Below, one piece after another: positions 1-7,519 of a DNA stretch of 42,732 nucleotides. A model generated the notes under the pieces. That model searched no databases. It saw nothing but the letters and a program-made list of their open reading frames with translations, and was not told where the DNA came from. Position numbers and translations under genes: made by a program. The stretch comes from a virus: IMG/VR virus record IMGVR_UViG_3300021142_000063, positions 1 to 42,732 of that record. One strand, given 5' to 3'. How positions within the stretch are numbered: the first letter of the stretch is position 1; every line of letters starts with the position of its first letter.

Positions 1-1900
1 CAGGATCCATACCACACTCTGCCATAGCTTGTGCAATAGTACATTCTTTAAATCCAAAATCCATCTTAGTATCTAGTCTAGCACCGCACTCCATAGCTTT
101 GATCAATTTAGCTTTAAGTTTTGCCATACTACTACCTTCTGCAACAGGTGCAGGTTGTGCGGGAGCAGTCATATCGGGGGTCGCTGCTGGCATTGCTGAT
201 GCATCAGGTGCAGGAGCTGGCATTTCAGGTGCAGGAGCTGGCATTTCAGGTGCAGGAGTTGATGGAATCTTTTCTCCGCCAACTGGATTGTTTGAATCAA
301 TGTTGTCTAATTCTTTGCTGGCAATAATGTGCTGTGCAATTTCTTGTGCACCGGGAGCAAATGGTTCGTTGATCTTGTCATCAGCTAGGTCTGTAAGATA
401 CATCTTAATAGCAGTACCAACATCATCGTTATCAGTTAGCCCTTTTAAATATTCTTTAGTAAATACTTCACTATCAATAATACCCTTTAAGCTAAGAGCA
501 GCATTGATACCGTCAACCCCTGGCTGTAGCCCGCCTGCTAATAAATCTTTTAATTTATCAACTGCTTGTGCTTGTCTAGCAACATCCTTACTAAACAAAT
601 CATTGTGTCCTTCTGCACTTTCTACATCTTCACTAACAATGCTATCAAGGAATGCTTCAAATTGATTTTCATCTAAATCAAGAGATGCACCGAATTTCTT
701 TTCGCGCTTAAACTTAACACCTAAAGCACGGTCGGCTTTGTTTACTTTTGATTTGTCTAATTTTTCATCTTCTTCATCATCAAATGTAGATGGATTTTCT
801 TCGTAATCAGTTTTGGTATGTTTAATACCATGTTTTGTTTTTTCAACTTTACCACCCTTGTGTGTGGTGAATTCTTCTTCGTCCTCGCCAAGTATATCTT
901 CTGGCGATAATTCTTTAACTGGAATTTCACTCTCGTCTACTAGACGGAAAATGTATGGGAAGGCTGTACGTAATTCTTCATTGAATGTGCGAATTGTTAG
1001 TCGATCAATCCAGTCACTCATAATTTCTTCTGGAATCATTTGCTCTTCACGATCTTCAAATGACTCTGCAAATTGTTCGTAGTATGCTGGGCGTTGTAAG
1101 TTGTGGACTTCTTTTTTAACAGCTTCAATGCGTTCCATTACTTTAGTAGTAATATCGCCCATTGCTTCACTTAGTGTTTCGTTGCGGCTAACATAGCCTT
1201 TGAATTTGCGTAGCTGTGCCAACTCTTCTGATAAACTAGTGATATGTTTACCAATTGCATCGTATGGAATACCGCCATGCTTTAAATGTTCTGCTAGAGC
1301 ACGAGCACCATTGAGATGCTTGTATGGATATTTAAAACGCTCGCCTTGTGCATTTTCTACGTAGATACTTTCAATATGCATTGTACGACCGGCTGCTAGG
1401 TCAGTGTTAACTGGTTGGCTATGTTTGATGACCAAACGTGCTTCACCTAGATCTTGATAGCTAATTCTATTAGTACCGTATAGTTTACTTTCCATCATTG
1501 GAGTTTGTTGCATAACTGGTTCTTCCTTGGGCTTGGCTCTAAATGCATAATCACGTTTGTCTAATTGATCTTTTCCGGTATTTTGTACATCAAAATTTAA
1601 TAGGCGATCTTTGGCAAATTGTCTAAAACTGCGAATGAAATTAAATGCACCTGGATGTTTATGATCAGCTAGATTTCCACTAACTTCTAATACAACACCC
1701 TCATTTTCATCTAAGGTGATTGAAATTGTTCCTAGATTTTTTCCAGCTTCTTCATACTTAAATGAAAAGAAGCGAGCCTTAGGAATATCTGCTTTTCTAC
1801 TTAAAACAGTGCCATTTTCATCGCCTATTTCAATGTTAGGAAACCGTGTTTGTATTTTGCCATACAAATCTAGTGCTATTCTGTTTAAATTCGTGTTCAT
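1..1900 (-). CDS. Large virion-associated protein of unknown function, C-terminus beyond the window
   Basis: An open frame runs from an ATG at 1900 to the window edge (633 codons seen, no stop), so the C-terminus is missing. I do not recognise a named family. The first ~150 residues look globular. Residues ~230-310 are charged and probably helical. An acidic stretch (about residues 340-390, rich in D/E/K) follows, then a Pro-Ala linker at about residues 545-585 built from EMPAPAP units, and a Cys-containing segment (KAMECGARL, AMAECGMD) where the window ends. It is the gene after the large terminase in the same direction, starting 10 nt past the gp17 stop. A late-promoter box overlaps that stop and ends 4 nt before the ATG, with no Shine-Dalgarno. 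Late promoter and position among head and tail genes suggest a structural or head-associated role; this is inference. Confidence 0.75.
   Translation of the reverse strand, partial: MNTNLNRIALDLYGKIQTRFPNIEIGDENGTVLSRKADIPKARFFSFKYEEAGKNLGTISITLDENEGVVLEVSGNLADHKHPGAFNFIRSFRQFAKDRLLNFDVQNTGKDQLDKRDYAFRAKPKEEPVMQQTPMMESKLYGTNRISYQDLGEARLVIKHSQPVNTDLAAGRTMHIESIYVENAQGERFKYPYKHLNGARALAEHLKHGGIPYDAIGKHITSLSEELAQLRKFKGYVSRNETLSEAMGDITTKVMERIEAVKKEVHNLQRPAYYEQFAESFEDREEQMIPEEIMSDWIDRLTIRTFNEELRTAFPYIFRLVDESEIPVKELSPEDILGEDEEEFTTHKGGKVEKTKHGIKHTKTDYEENPSTFDDEEDEKLDKSKVNKADRALGVKFKREKKFGASLDLDENQFEAFLDSIVSEDVESAEGHNDLFSKDVARQAQAVDKLKDLLAGGLQPGVDGINAALSLKGIIDSEVFTKEYLKGLTDNDDVGTAIKMYLTDLADDKINEPFAPGAQEIAQHIIASKELDNIDSNNPVGGEKIPSTPAPEMPAPAPEMPAPAPDASAMPAATPDMTAPAQPAPVAEGSSMAKLKAKLIKAMECGARLDTKMDFGFKECTIAQAMAECGMDP
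207..260 (-). repeat. 21-bp in-frame tandem repeat coding a Pro-Ala linker
   Basis: Two perfect copies of a 21-bp unit (207-227 and 228-248) and a partial third (249-260) encode EMPAPAP-type heptapeptides inside the large protein. Being in frame and perfect at the DNA level, the copy number probably changes by slippage or recombination. It acts as a flexible linker between the acidic body and the Cys-containing C-terminal segment. Confidence 0.8.
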
Positions 1901-1904
1901 GTTA

Positions 1905-1912
1905 TATTTATC
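1905..1912 (-). promoter_or_regulatory. Late promoter box GATAAATA, 4 nt before the ATG
   Basis: On the minus strand the sequence reads GATAAATA, then TAAC, then the ATG at 1900. It matches the T4-type late box (TATAAATA, consensus NATAAATA) and overlaps the TGA stop of gp17. No Shine-Dalgarno lies between box and ATG. With T4 spacing the transcript would begin at or within one base of the start codon. Confidence 0.65.
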
Positions 1913-3509
1913 ACAAGCCTGTTGATATGTATATTGGCAAAGGAAGATCTAGTTCTTCTTCAGACCAGTCACTACTAACCTTTAAATGCTCAAATACTCT
2001 AGGATCCCACTCTGCTAGCATTACACTCATGCGTATTATCAATAATAGTGCAGCTACTAGATCGTCATGTTCCCCTACTTTTGCTTTAAAACTTGTACCG
2101 GCAGCAATATAGGTTTTAAGTTCGCTGATCAAAGGTCGGCTATTTAACGTCATCTTATCTTCTTCAATCAAGTACTTTACTTTGGCACACGCTGATATTT
2201 TGTTACCAAACGTAGTATTAAATCCTTTACGGAATTTCTTGACGTGCCCTTTGCGTAGGGGTTCTGATAGGAATAATCCCGGAAATGTTTCTTCGCCTAG
2301 ATTATCTATAACAACCAGTGCGCTTTCGCCTACCGTGTTATTTTCTACCGACCAATAAATGCTATCGTAGTTTTCAGAGCCAATTTCGTCTTGGATGTAC
2401 TTTAGGATATCCCGGAATATTTTAACCTGACCTTGTATAGGTGTTATATTATGTTGCCACTCTGCTACCTGGGTCATCGATGGCATTTCAAAAACTTCAA
2501 TAGCACCGTAGTCTCCACCTGTACCTAGGCTAGGATCTAATGCTGCTAGATAGATGTGTCCAGGTTCTGGTTTCTTGTACCAACGGACTTGTCCCATTTT
2601 AAACAAGGGTTCGCGTCCTGGTAGTTCTGCTAATTTTAGACTATTAATAAGCGTTTCATCGTAGACTAGGAATTCGCAACCATATTCACGGCGGAAACGT
2701 TCTTCACCGATACGTCCTAGCTCTACTGCTTTCCATTCGTCGCCGCGATCTGGATGTTCGAACCATTCTGCACGGAATCCGTGGAAACCGTTTTGTCCTA
2801 GTCCGTCAGTACGTTCATCACCGTATTCGTCAAATTTATTTTGACTGTCTTTCCAAATGATAGCAAACTCATCTTCGTCTGAGTTAGGTGTTGAGGTAAT
2901 AATTGCACGACCACCAGTTGCTAGTGTTGGTGAGATCGATGTCCAAAATTCTGTGGCAATATTAGGTTGCACAAAGGCAAACTCGTCGCAATAAAGCAGG
3001 GATATAGACATACCGCGGCCTGTGTTGCCAGTTGTTGTAGCAGATACAATTCTTGATCCGTTGTCAAAATCTATACTCCCTTTATTATAACTTACGACCC
3101 CTGCTCTAATATAGTCAGGGCATAATTCGTATCCATAGCGGATACGTTGCATAATTTCCTGTGAGCCTGTATATTTGTGTGCAGCCACTAGAATAGTTTG
3201 GTCTGGATGGAACATGGCAAACCAAAGTAGGTATGCTGATGCACATGTTGTCTTACCACTTTGACGTGGTAACATGTTAATATTGAAACGAAAATCATGG
3301 TAACTTTGTAGTAGGCGTTCTTGATACTCAAAAGGTTCAAATAACATCTTGCCTTTGACAGGATGCTGAATATGAAAAAAGTTTTTAGCAAAATGCTGAT
3401 ATCCGGTTTTTGGGTCAGCACAGGCCAACAAGTGCTGCACTTGCTCTTCTGTAAACTTTTCTTTTGTGTGTGACTTTTTAGTTAAGACACCGTCTAATGA
3501 TTTAGCCAT
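1911..3509 (-). CDS. gp17: Terminase large subunit (DNA packaging ATPase-nuclease)
   Basis: This is the T4 gp17-type packaging motor, 532 aa (T4 is 610). It hydrolyses ATP to pump DNA into the prohead at the portal and cuts the concatemer. ATPase motifs are visible: Walker A PRQSGKTT (residues 81-88), Walker B LLYCDEF (171-177) and the coupling motif TSTPN (205-209). The C-terminal RNase H-like nuclease has the expected acidic residues: D325 in ALDPSLGTGGDYG, E389 in SVENNT, and D482/D483 in GEHDDL. The gene lies directly downstream of a terminator hairpin, so it is probably transcribed from its own late box 5 nt before the ATG. No Shine-Dalgarno is seen. In T4, gene 17 precedes 18 and 19; here it lies downstream of both. 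Confidence 0.97.
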   Translation of the reverse strand: MAKSLDGVLTKKSHTKEKFTEEQVQHLLACADPKTGYQHFAKNFFHIQHPVKGKMLFEPFEYQERLLQSYHDFRFNINMLPRQSGKTTCASAYLLWFAMFHPDQTILVAAHKYTGSQEIMQRIRYGYELCPDYIRAGVVSYNKGSIDFDNGSRIVSATTTGNTGRGMSISLLYCDEFAFVQPNIATEFWTSISPTLATGGRAIITSTPNSDEDEFAIIWKDSQNKFDEYGDERTDGLGQNGFHGFRAEWFEHPDRGDEWKAVELGRIGEERFRREYGCEFLVYDETLINSLKLAELPGREPLFKMGQVRWYKKPEPGHIYLAALDPSLGTGGDYGAIEVFEMPSMTQVAEWQHNITPIQGQVKIFRDILKYIQDEIGSENYDSIYWSVENNTVGESALVVIDNLGEETFPGLFLSEPLRKGHVKKFRKGFNTTFGNKISACAKVKYLIEEDKMTLNSRPLISELKTYIAAGTSFKAKVGEHDDLVAALLLIIRMSVMLAEWDPRVFEHLKVSSDWSEEELDLPLPIYISTGL

Positions 3510-3514
3510 ACTGT

Positions 3515-3522
3515 TATTTAAC
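3515..3522 (-). promoter_or_regulatory. Probable late promoter box GTTAAATA before the large terminase gene
   Basis: The minus strand reads GTTAAATA, then ACAGT, then ATG at 3509. The core TAAATA is intact but the second base differs from NATAAATA. It lies between the terminator hairpin and the gene, where a new promoter is expected. The 5-nt gap and missing Shine-Dalgarno match the other close-box genes of the window. Confidence 0.45.
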
Positions 3523-3523
3523 G

Positions 3524-3551
3524 AAAAAAATAGACCCCGTAGGGTCTATTT
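3524..3551 (-). terminator. Intrinsic terminator after the 312-aa gene
   Basis: A perfect 10-bp stem (3528-3537 with 3542-3551, loop 3538-3541) is followed on the minus strand by a run of seven T (from 3524-3530). It lies 17 nt after the stop of the 312-aa gene and just before gp17, and so should end the operon that begins upstream with the 331-aa gene. Confidence 0.9.
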
Positions 3552-3568
3552 GATATACTAATATTTGC

Positions 3569-4507
3569 TTACCAGTCTGGATCGTTAACTTGATTAGTGT
3601 TTCTTGTTGCAACTGACGGAGTCTTGCTACGTGGCAGTACAGTTCCAGGTTGCCCAGCTAATTTCATTAACTGTGCCATTGCTTGATCCTGCGGAATTGT
3701 TCCGTTTGCTAAACCTTGAGCAATCTTTACCATCTCTGGATTTGCTGGTTTAGCTGCTGGTGTTGGACTTGTGCTTTGAGCTTGTGGAGCTGGGCTTGCA
3801 CCCTGTGCTGCTGGAGCCGCCGCTTGACCTGCTGCTGGCTGTGGTGCTATGGCTTGTTGATAACCAGTTTTAACATCGTTGACTGCATTACTCACACCGT
3901 GTGCTACGTTGCCGACTGCTTGACCAATGTTACTAAACACACCTTCACGCATTTTAATTTCTTCATAGTGTGACTGTAATTTATCTACCAGTCCTTCTTG
4001 GATTGGACCGCGTAGCGGGTTATTTCCAGGAGCAGTTGCTAGTGGACTTGCTTTACCTTTGCTTGCCAAATCATCACCGGATGCCGTTACAGCGTCAACA
4101 CCGTGTACGTGTGAGCCAGCATCACCTTGCATTGAGTTGCCGTATGTTTCGCCGTCGTCACCCAACTCTTCGCCCATTTCCATTTCTGGACCTTCGTGTG
4201 CTGCTTTCATTTTAGCTACGATATCACCCATGATCGGTTCTTCGTGATCGTGATCAGCTTCTTTATCGAGATTGCGTAGGATATCCATTAGGTCACGGAT
4301 GCCGCCTTTACCTTGTCCATTCATGCTGACATTCACTGTCACATTATCGGGCTGTGATGGAGTTGTGTGAGTAATCATGGGAGCACCACCGCACTCTTCC
4401 ATACCGCTATCATTATTACTGCCTGGGGGTATTCCGTTAGGAAAAGCATTTTCTGTTAGGCCTGTCTCAATAGCCGTCATCTTTGCGATTAATTCTTTTA
4501 AATTCAT
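3569..4507 (-). CDS. Acidic, low-complexity phage protein of unknown function
   Basis: A 312-aa protein, not recognised as a named family. The N-terminus MNLKELIAKMTAIE is probably helical. A Cys pair (MEECGG, near residue 38) and a polar segment (VTVNVSMNGQGKGGIRDLM) follow, then a strongly acidic His/Met-rich middle, a helical part near SHYEEIKMREG, and a long Ala-Pro-Gln-rich tail. Such composition fits a scaffold-like, internal or linker virion protein rather than an enzyme; this is inference. Its ATG overlaps the upstream stop (ATGA), with a strong Shine-Dalgarno AAAGGAG, so it is translationally coupled to the 208-aa capsid-targeted protein. A terminator follows. It lies between the two terminase genes, so a head or packaging role is plausible. 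Confidence 0.8.
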   Translation of the reverse strand: MNLKELIAKMTAIETGLTENAFPNGIPPGSNNDSGMEECGGAPMITHTTPSQPDNVTVNVSMNGQGKGGIRDLMDILRNLDKEADHDHEEPIMGDIVAKMKAAHEGPEMEMGEELGDDGETYGNSMQGDAGSHVHGVDAVTASGDDLASKGKASPLATAPGNNPLRGPIQEGLVDKLQSHYEEIKMREGVFSNIGQAVGNVAHGVSNAVNDVKTGYQQAIAPQPAAGQAAAPAAQGASPAPQAQSTSPTPAAKPANPEMVKIAQGLANGTIPQDQAMAQLMKLAGQPGTVLPRSKTPSVATRNTNQVNDPDW

Positions 4508-5130
4508 TTGATTGCTCCTTTAGCAGTAGGCACCTTGACTTGTTTTGTAAAAATATTTACTGGTTTTGTTTTTACATTAACTTGTTTGCCTGGGGTTTCT
4601 TTACTGTGCTGTGGAGCACCAGAGGCTAAAATTTCATCGTTGTAGCCTTTAACTTGTTCGCCTTGATGCTTTTCTTTGTTTAATTCTTTTAGAAAACTCA
4701 TCTTGTATTCTTCACCAACTAGGTCTTGATTATCACTTTTTTCATAATCTGTGCCAATTAATGCTTCACCGGTACGTTGATCATTTGCGTGATTAATTTC
4801 GTGTTCACGTTCTTCTGCTAGACTTTTAACTTTAACACAACTATGTGAAAGTCCTAAGCCACTAGCTACTAAGTCTTGAACTTGTAGGCTAGTTGCGGGA
4901 TAATTTGTAGTGACATCGAATACTGACATACTAACATTTTTGTGTTCTGGAAATTCCGAATGACGTTCCTGGATCGGTGTACGTTTACCTGCTGAAACAG
5001 TAGCAACATGAAATTGTGCCAATGCACCTTTGATTTGTGCTGAGCAATCTTCTGGACAATCTCCAGCAATTTTTACTTTAAATTCGTAAACTTTTTTGCT
5101 TTCTGTTAAGTATTCTTTAAATGATTTCAT
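4504..5130 (-). CDS. Putative prohead-targeted protein with a T4-type capsid targeting sequence
   Basis: A 208-aa protein whose first ten residues, MKSFKEYLTE, match position by position the capsid targeting sequence of T4 internal proteins (MKTYQEFIAE). They end in an LxE motif of the kind cut by the T4 prohead protease gp21. By analogy it would be packed into the prohead core and trimmed after E10. The next part (residues ~15-105) looks like a compact domain with several Cys (GDCPEDCSA and a Cys near residue 98). The rest is charged and Lys-rich with a basic tail, which would suit DNA contact inside the head. The function of the mature part is unknown. It has its own late promoter box 18 nt before the ATG and an AGGA ribosome site, and overlaps the next gene by 4 nt. 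Confidence 0.85.
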   Translation of the reverse strand: MKSFKEYLTESKKVYEFKVKIAGDCPEDCSAQIKGALAQFHVATVSAGKRTPIQERHSEFPEHKNVSMSVFDVTTNYPATSLQVQDLVASGLGLSHSCVKVKSLAEEREHEINHANDQRTGEALIGTDYEKSDNQDLVGEEYKMSFLKELNKEKHQGEQVKGYNDEILASGAPQHSKETPGKQVNVKTKPVNIFTKQVKVPTAKGAIK

Positions 5131-5148
5131 AGTTATATCCTAGTACTA

Positions 5149-5156
5149 TATTTATT
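5149..5156 (-). promoter_or_regulatory. Late promoter box AATAAATA for the capsid-targeted protein
   Basis: The minus strand has AATAAATA overlapping the last codon and stop of the small terminase gene. An 18-nt stretch containing AGGA follows before the ATG at 5130. This is the conventional leadered type of late promoter, allowing the 208-aa and 312-aa genes to be expressed above the level of the upstream operon. Confidence 0.7.
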
Positions 5157-5634
5157 TCAAATTCTTTAATTTCTCAAGCAGGCTGTTGCGATCTGTAATG
5201 ATCACTCCGTCACCTTGAAGAGTCACACCTTCATCGGCACCATTGGCATCTTGATCTAATTTCTGTTTTTTCAGTTGGAGTTCGATCATTTTTAATTTTT
5301 TGTCAATTTTAGCTGATTTAGCATCGATGGCATTTTTAAGCATGCTGCCTGCAACTTCAAACAAGCGACTACTATACCGTGCTTCTACATTCATGCCTAA
5401 ATCCATAATATCATCGTAGGCATCTACAGCACGTTTAGCTAGTTCATCGAGCTCGCTGTCAGCAACATCACCTAACCCCTTGACTGCTGGCAGGGCTGCT
5501 GAAATTTTATCAAACTCATCCATGCTACGAATAAACGGCTGAGCAAGTTCTGCTTTTTTAGCAGATTTTTCTTCCTGCTTAACAATCTTCTTGCTTTCAG
5601 GTAAATTGAGAATTTCTTCAAGTTTCTTAGTCAT
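5152..5634 (-). CDS. gp16: Terminase small subunit
   Basis: A 160-aa protein, close in length to T4 gp16 (164). The small subunit forms a ring that recognises viral DNA and regulates the gp17 ATPase and nuclease. The middle (about residues 45-130) is strongly helical and built like the coiled-coil core of the family: RAVDAYDDIMDLGMN, SRLFEVAGSMLKNAI, then the basic KIDKKLKMIELQLKKQKLD. The N-terminus is Lys-rich and the C-terminus short and polar. Identification rests on this pattern, on resemblance to marine T4-like gp16 as I recall it, and on the neighbourhood with gp4 and gp17. The start is ATG with a weak ribosome site; it probably relies on the upstream gp4 gene, 14 nt away. Confidence 0.75.
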   Translation of the reverse strand: MTKKLEEILNLPESKKIVKQEEKSAKKAELAQPFIRSMDEFDKISAALPAVKGLGDVADSELDELAKRAVDAYDDIMDLGMNVEARYSSRLFEVAGSMLKNAIDAKSAKIDKKLKMIELQLKKQKLDQDANGADEGVTLQGDGVIITDRNSLLEKLKNLK

Positions 5635-5648
5635 AATATTACTTATGC

Positions 5649-6077
5649 TTATGTTTGGCTGAAGATATCATTTTCATTGAGAATACGGAACTTTATACCT
5701 TGCTGTTTACACCATAAACTAGCACTAGCCCATTTAGCTTGATTTTTAACAAATTGTGCTTGATTATATTTGTTCTTGCCTACACGTTCTAGTATAGTTT
5801 GACTTGCTGGTTTAATTTCAATTAGTTCTGTAGATACCTTACCGTACTTATCTACATACTGTATAAAAAAATCTGGCACATAAACTGTTTGTTTTCCAGT
5901 AAGCGGATCTCGATAAGGAATCTGTACAGCTTCACTGGCCCACTTTTGTATGCTAACATTATTGTCACAGAAATTCATAAAGCTCCATTCCCATGATGAT
6001 CGATAGGTAGGAATCTTAGTACCTACATACTTTTCGGGGTGCTTCATTGTAAACTTTCCGCGGGCAAACTTAGCCAT
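5649..6077 (-). CDS. gp4: Head completion protein, TnsA-like nuclease
   Basis: A 142-aa homologue of T4 gp4 (also called gp50/65), which acts after packaging to make heads competent for tail joining. The signature N-terminus (KHPEKYVG, YRSSWEWSFM) is present, with a PD-(D/E)XK-type active site: E30 in SSWEW, D69 in VPDFF, and the E87-I-K89 motif in ELIEIKP. The C-terminus follows the TnsA-like fold (KWASASLWCKQQGIKFRIL). The length fits the family. The start codon lies one base after the TAA of the upstream gene with no clear Shine-Dalgarno, suggesting translation by re-initiation. It lies next to the small terminase gene, a sensible pairing of packaging-end functions. Confidence 0.92.
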   Translation of the reverse strand: MAKFARGKFTMKHPEKYVGTKIPTYRSSWEWSFMNFCDNNVSIQKWASEAVQIPYRDPLTGKQTVYVPDFFIQYVDKYGKVSTELIEIKPASQTILERVGKNKYNQAQFVKNQAKWASASLWCKQQGIKFRILNENDIFSQT

Positions 6078-6078
6078 G

Positions 6079-6447
6079 TTATGCTAGAATGTTGCGGGCT
6101 TCGAATGTATCAGTTTGTACCGCAGTTCTATAACCCAATAAGCTGGTATTTTCTCTGTAGGCATTCAATATTTGAGCAACTACCTGGCTTAACTGTATAT
6201 CTGTTAGTCCTTTTAATTTTTCTAATAGACTAAACACACTGACATTTTCTACTCTTGCTTGATTAAGCATAATGATAGCAGTTGAACTAGCACTACTTGA
6301 ATCAAATCCTCGCTTGGTGAAAAATGCCACTGTAGCATCGATTTCTGCGGCTGGAAAACTTACTGTGTTATTAAAGTATGTGTCAAAAAATTGTTTTGTT
6401 GAAATCAAACCGGTTGATTTATCAATTGGTAGATTGCCTATAGTCAT
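6079..6447 (-). CDS. Small conserved structural-region protein, function unknown
   Basis: A 122-aa, mostly helical protein. It opens with a short segment (STGLISTKQFFDTYF), continues with a helical body (AEIDATVAFFTKRGF; LNQARVENVSVFSLLEKLKG; QLSQVVAQILNAYR) and ends with EARNILA. It resembles small proteins I associate with virion gene clusters of marine T4-like phages, but I cannot assign a T4 gene number. It has an AGGA-type ribosome site and starts one base before the end of the 331-aa gene cluster spacing allows, with its stop two bases from the gp4 ATG, so it is part of the tube-like / gp4 / gp16 operon. A head-tail joining or tail role is inference only. Confidence 0.75.
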   Translation of the reverse strand: MTIGNLPIDKSTGLISTKQFFDTYFNNTVSFPAAEIDATVAFFTKRGFDSSSASSTAIIMLNQARVENVSVFSLLEKLKGLTDIQLSQVVAQILNAYRENTSLLGYRTAVQTDTFEARNILA

Positions 6448-6448
6448 A

Positions 6449-7444
6449 TTAGAATCCTGTTAACTTGGTTATTGATGCCACTGATGTTGAGGTAGATGCA
6501 GCATTAGATAACGGAAAAGATATTCCAGATAATCCGCCCGGAGTTTGATTGTTTGTAATGTTTATTAATCCAGGAGTGCCGCTAACAGCAAGTGGCTGTT
6601 GGGTATTCTGTGCGGAATTAATTTGATTTAATGCATTCTGAATAAATGCAGGTGCATGCTGTTCGATATCTAATGATGTAGCAAAACTTGGTCCGGAAAC
6701 CGGAGTTGGTGGATCTAGAGGACTTGTTGTTGAGTCATAATGTGTTAGACCAAAACCCTCTGGAGCATCTGCGGTTACTTGTCCAACATCGTAACTCACA
6801 GCTTCATATTGTATTTTCATATCAAAATCATGAGGCTGTTGTGTTTGTGAATAATCAACGCGATTATGATTCCAAGAACTGATAATAGGATTATACAACT
6901 GATACATCACATACTCGTGACGAGCCATTTGATAGATTTTAATATATTTAAAAAATGGCACAGTACTTCCGTTATCAAACCCATAATTACCGACGATGTA
7001 ATTGCTACTCTGCATAGCATTTCTGTTGTATGCACCTGTCTGTTTAGCAGTTCTCGAATCTGCATAGTAGTAGCTATAGTAATTTTGCCAAACTTGATTA
7101 ATTAATCCCATGTTATCATCATGAAACTTCATGCTAATTTCACCAGGTCTATGTTGATATTGTACCCATTTTTTTCTATTATACTGATTAAGCATTTCTG
7201 TTGAGACAGTATAATTAGGTAGATCAACTGCCTTAACTAACATGTTGATTTCTTGTCCGTATCGTTGAACAATATCTGCGTTCGCCAATGCTGAAGTGTT
7301 GATTCCAAATGCTACATGGAATAAGAATTTGCTCTTAGGAGCAAGACGAAATTGATCGGCATTAAACAGGTCAGCAGCATGTTGCCAATCACGCAGGTGC
7401 GTAGTTGGATTAGAGCTTAGACTAGAGTTAGGTGCAAATCCCAT
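6449..7444 (-). CDS. Second tail-tube-like structural protein
   Basis: A 331-aa protein following gp19. The core (about residues 30-240) shows the layout of tube-fold proteins: a beta-rich start (FRLAPKSKFLFHVAF), a segment on coordinates and displacement (VKAVDLPNYTVSTEMLNQYN, then EISMKFHDDN), and a closing strand (FDMKIQYEAVSYDVGQV). A Pro/Ser/Asn-rich tail follows. In T4 the tube fold recurs in the baseplate cap proteins gp48 and gp54, so a tube initiator or tube-end protein is possible; a specialised tube subunit is the alternative. It lies after the gp19 terminator with its own late box 5 nt before the ATG and no Shine-Dalgarno, and heads the operon continuing to gp4 and gp16. Confidence 0.6.
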   Translation of the reverse strand: MGFAPNSSLSSNPTTHLRDWQHAADLFNADQFRLAPKSKFLFHVAFGINTSALANADIVQRYGQEINMLVKAVDLPNYTVSTEMLNQYNRKKWVQYQHRPGEISMKFHDDNMGLINQVWQNYYSYYYADSRTAKQTGAYNRNAMQSSNYIVGNYGFDNGSTVPFFKYIKIYQMARHEYVMYQLYNPIISSWNHNRVDYSQTQQPHDFDMKIQYEAVSYDVGQVTADAPEGFGLTHYDSTTSPLDPPTPVSGPSFATSLDIEQHAPAFIQNALNQINSAQNTQQPLAVSGTPGLINITNNQTPGGLSGISFPLSNAASTSTSVASITKLTGF

Positions 7445-7449
7445 AATAT

Positions 7450-7457
7450 TATTTATT
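7450..7457 (-). promoter_or_regulatory. Late promoter box AATAAATA, 5 nt before the ATG
   Basis: The minus strand reads AATAAATA, then ATATT, then ATG at 7444, directly downstream of the gp19 terminator. No Shine-Dalgarno is present. With T4 spacing (box at -13 to -6) the A of the ATG would be the first transcribed base. Confidence 0.65.
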
Positions 7458-7492
7458 TAAATAATAATGTACGTAGTTAATGATCAGTCAAT

Positions 7493-7516
7493 AAAAAGCC
7501 TACCGAAGTAGGCTTT
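7493..7516 (-). terminator. Intrinsic terminator after gp19
   Basis: On the minus strand a 9-bp stem AAAGCCTAC/GTAGGCTTT encloses a UUCG tetraloop and is followed by TTTTT, 3 nt after the tail tube stop. The UUCG loop is especially stable and is the classic form in T4 terminators. It separates the sheath/tube unit from the next operon. Confidence 0.93.
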
Positions 7517-7519
7517 ATA

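Noticed and set aside
99-1082. Open frames on the plus strand in the first kilobase
   Set aside because: They lie antisense to a continuous minus-strand frame from 1900 to the edge with sensible composition and a late promoter. Their products are low-complexity Ser/Gly/Ala sequences typical of a reversed coding strand.
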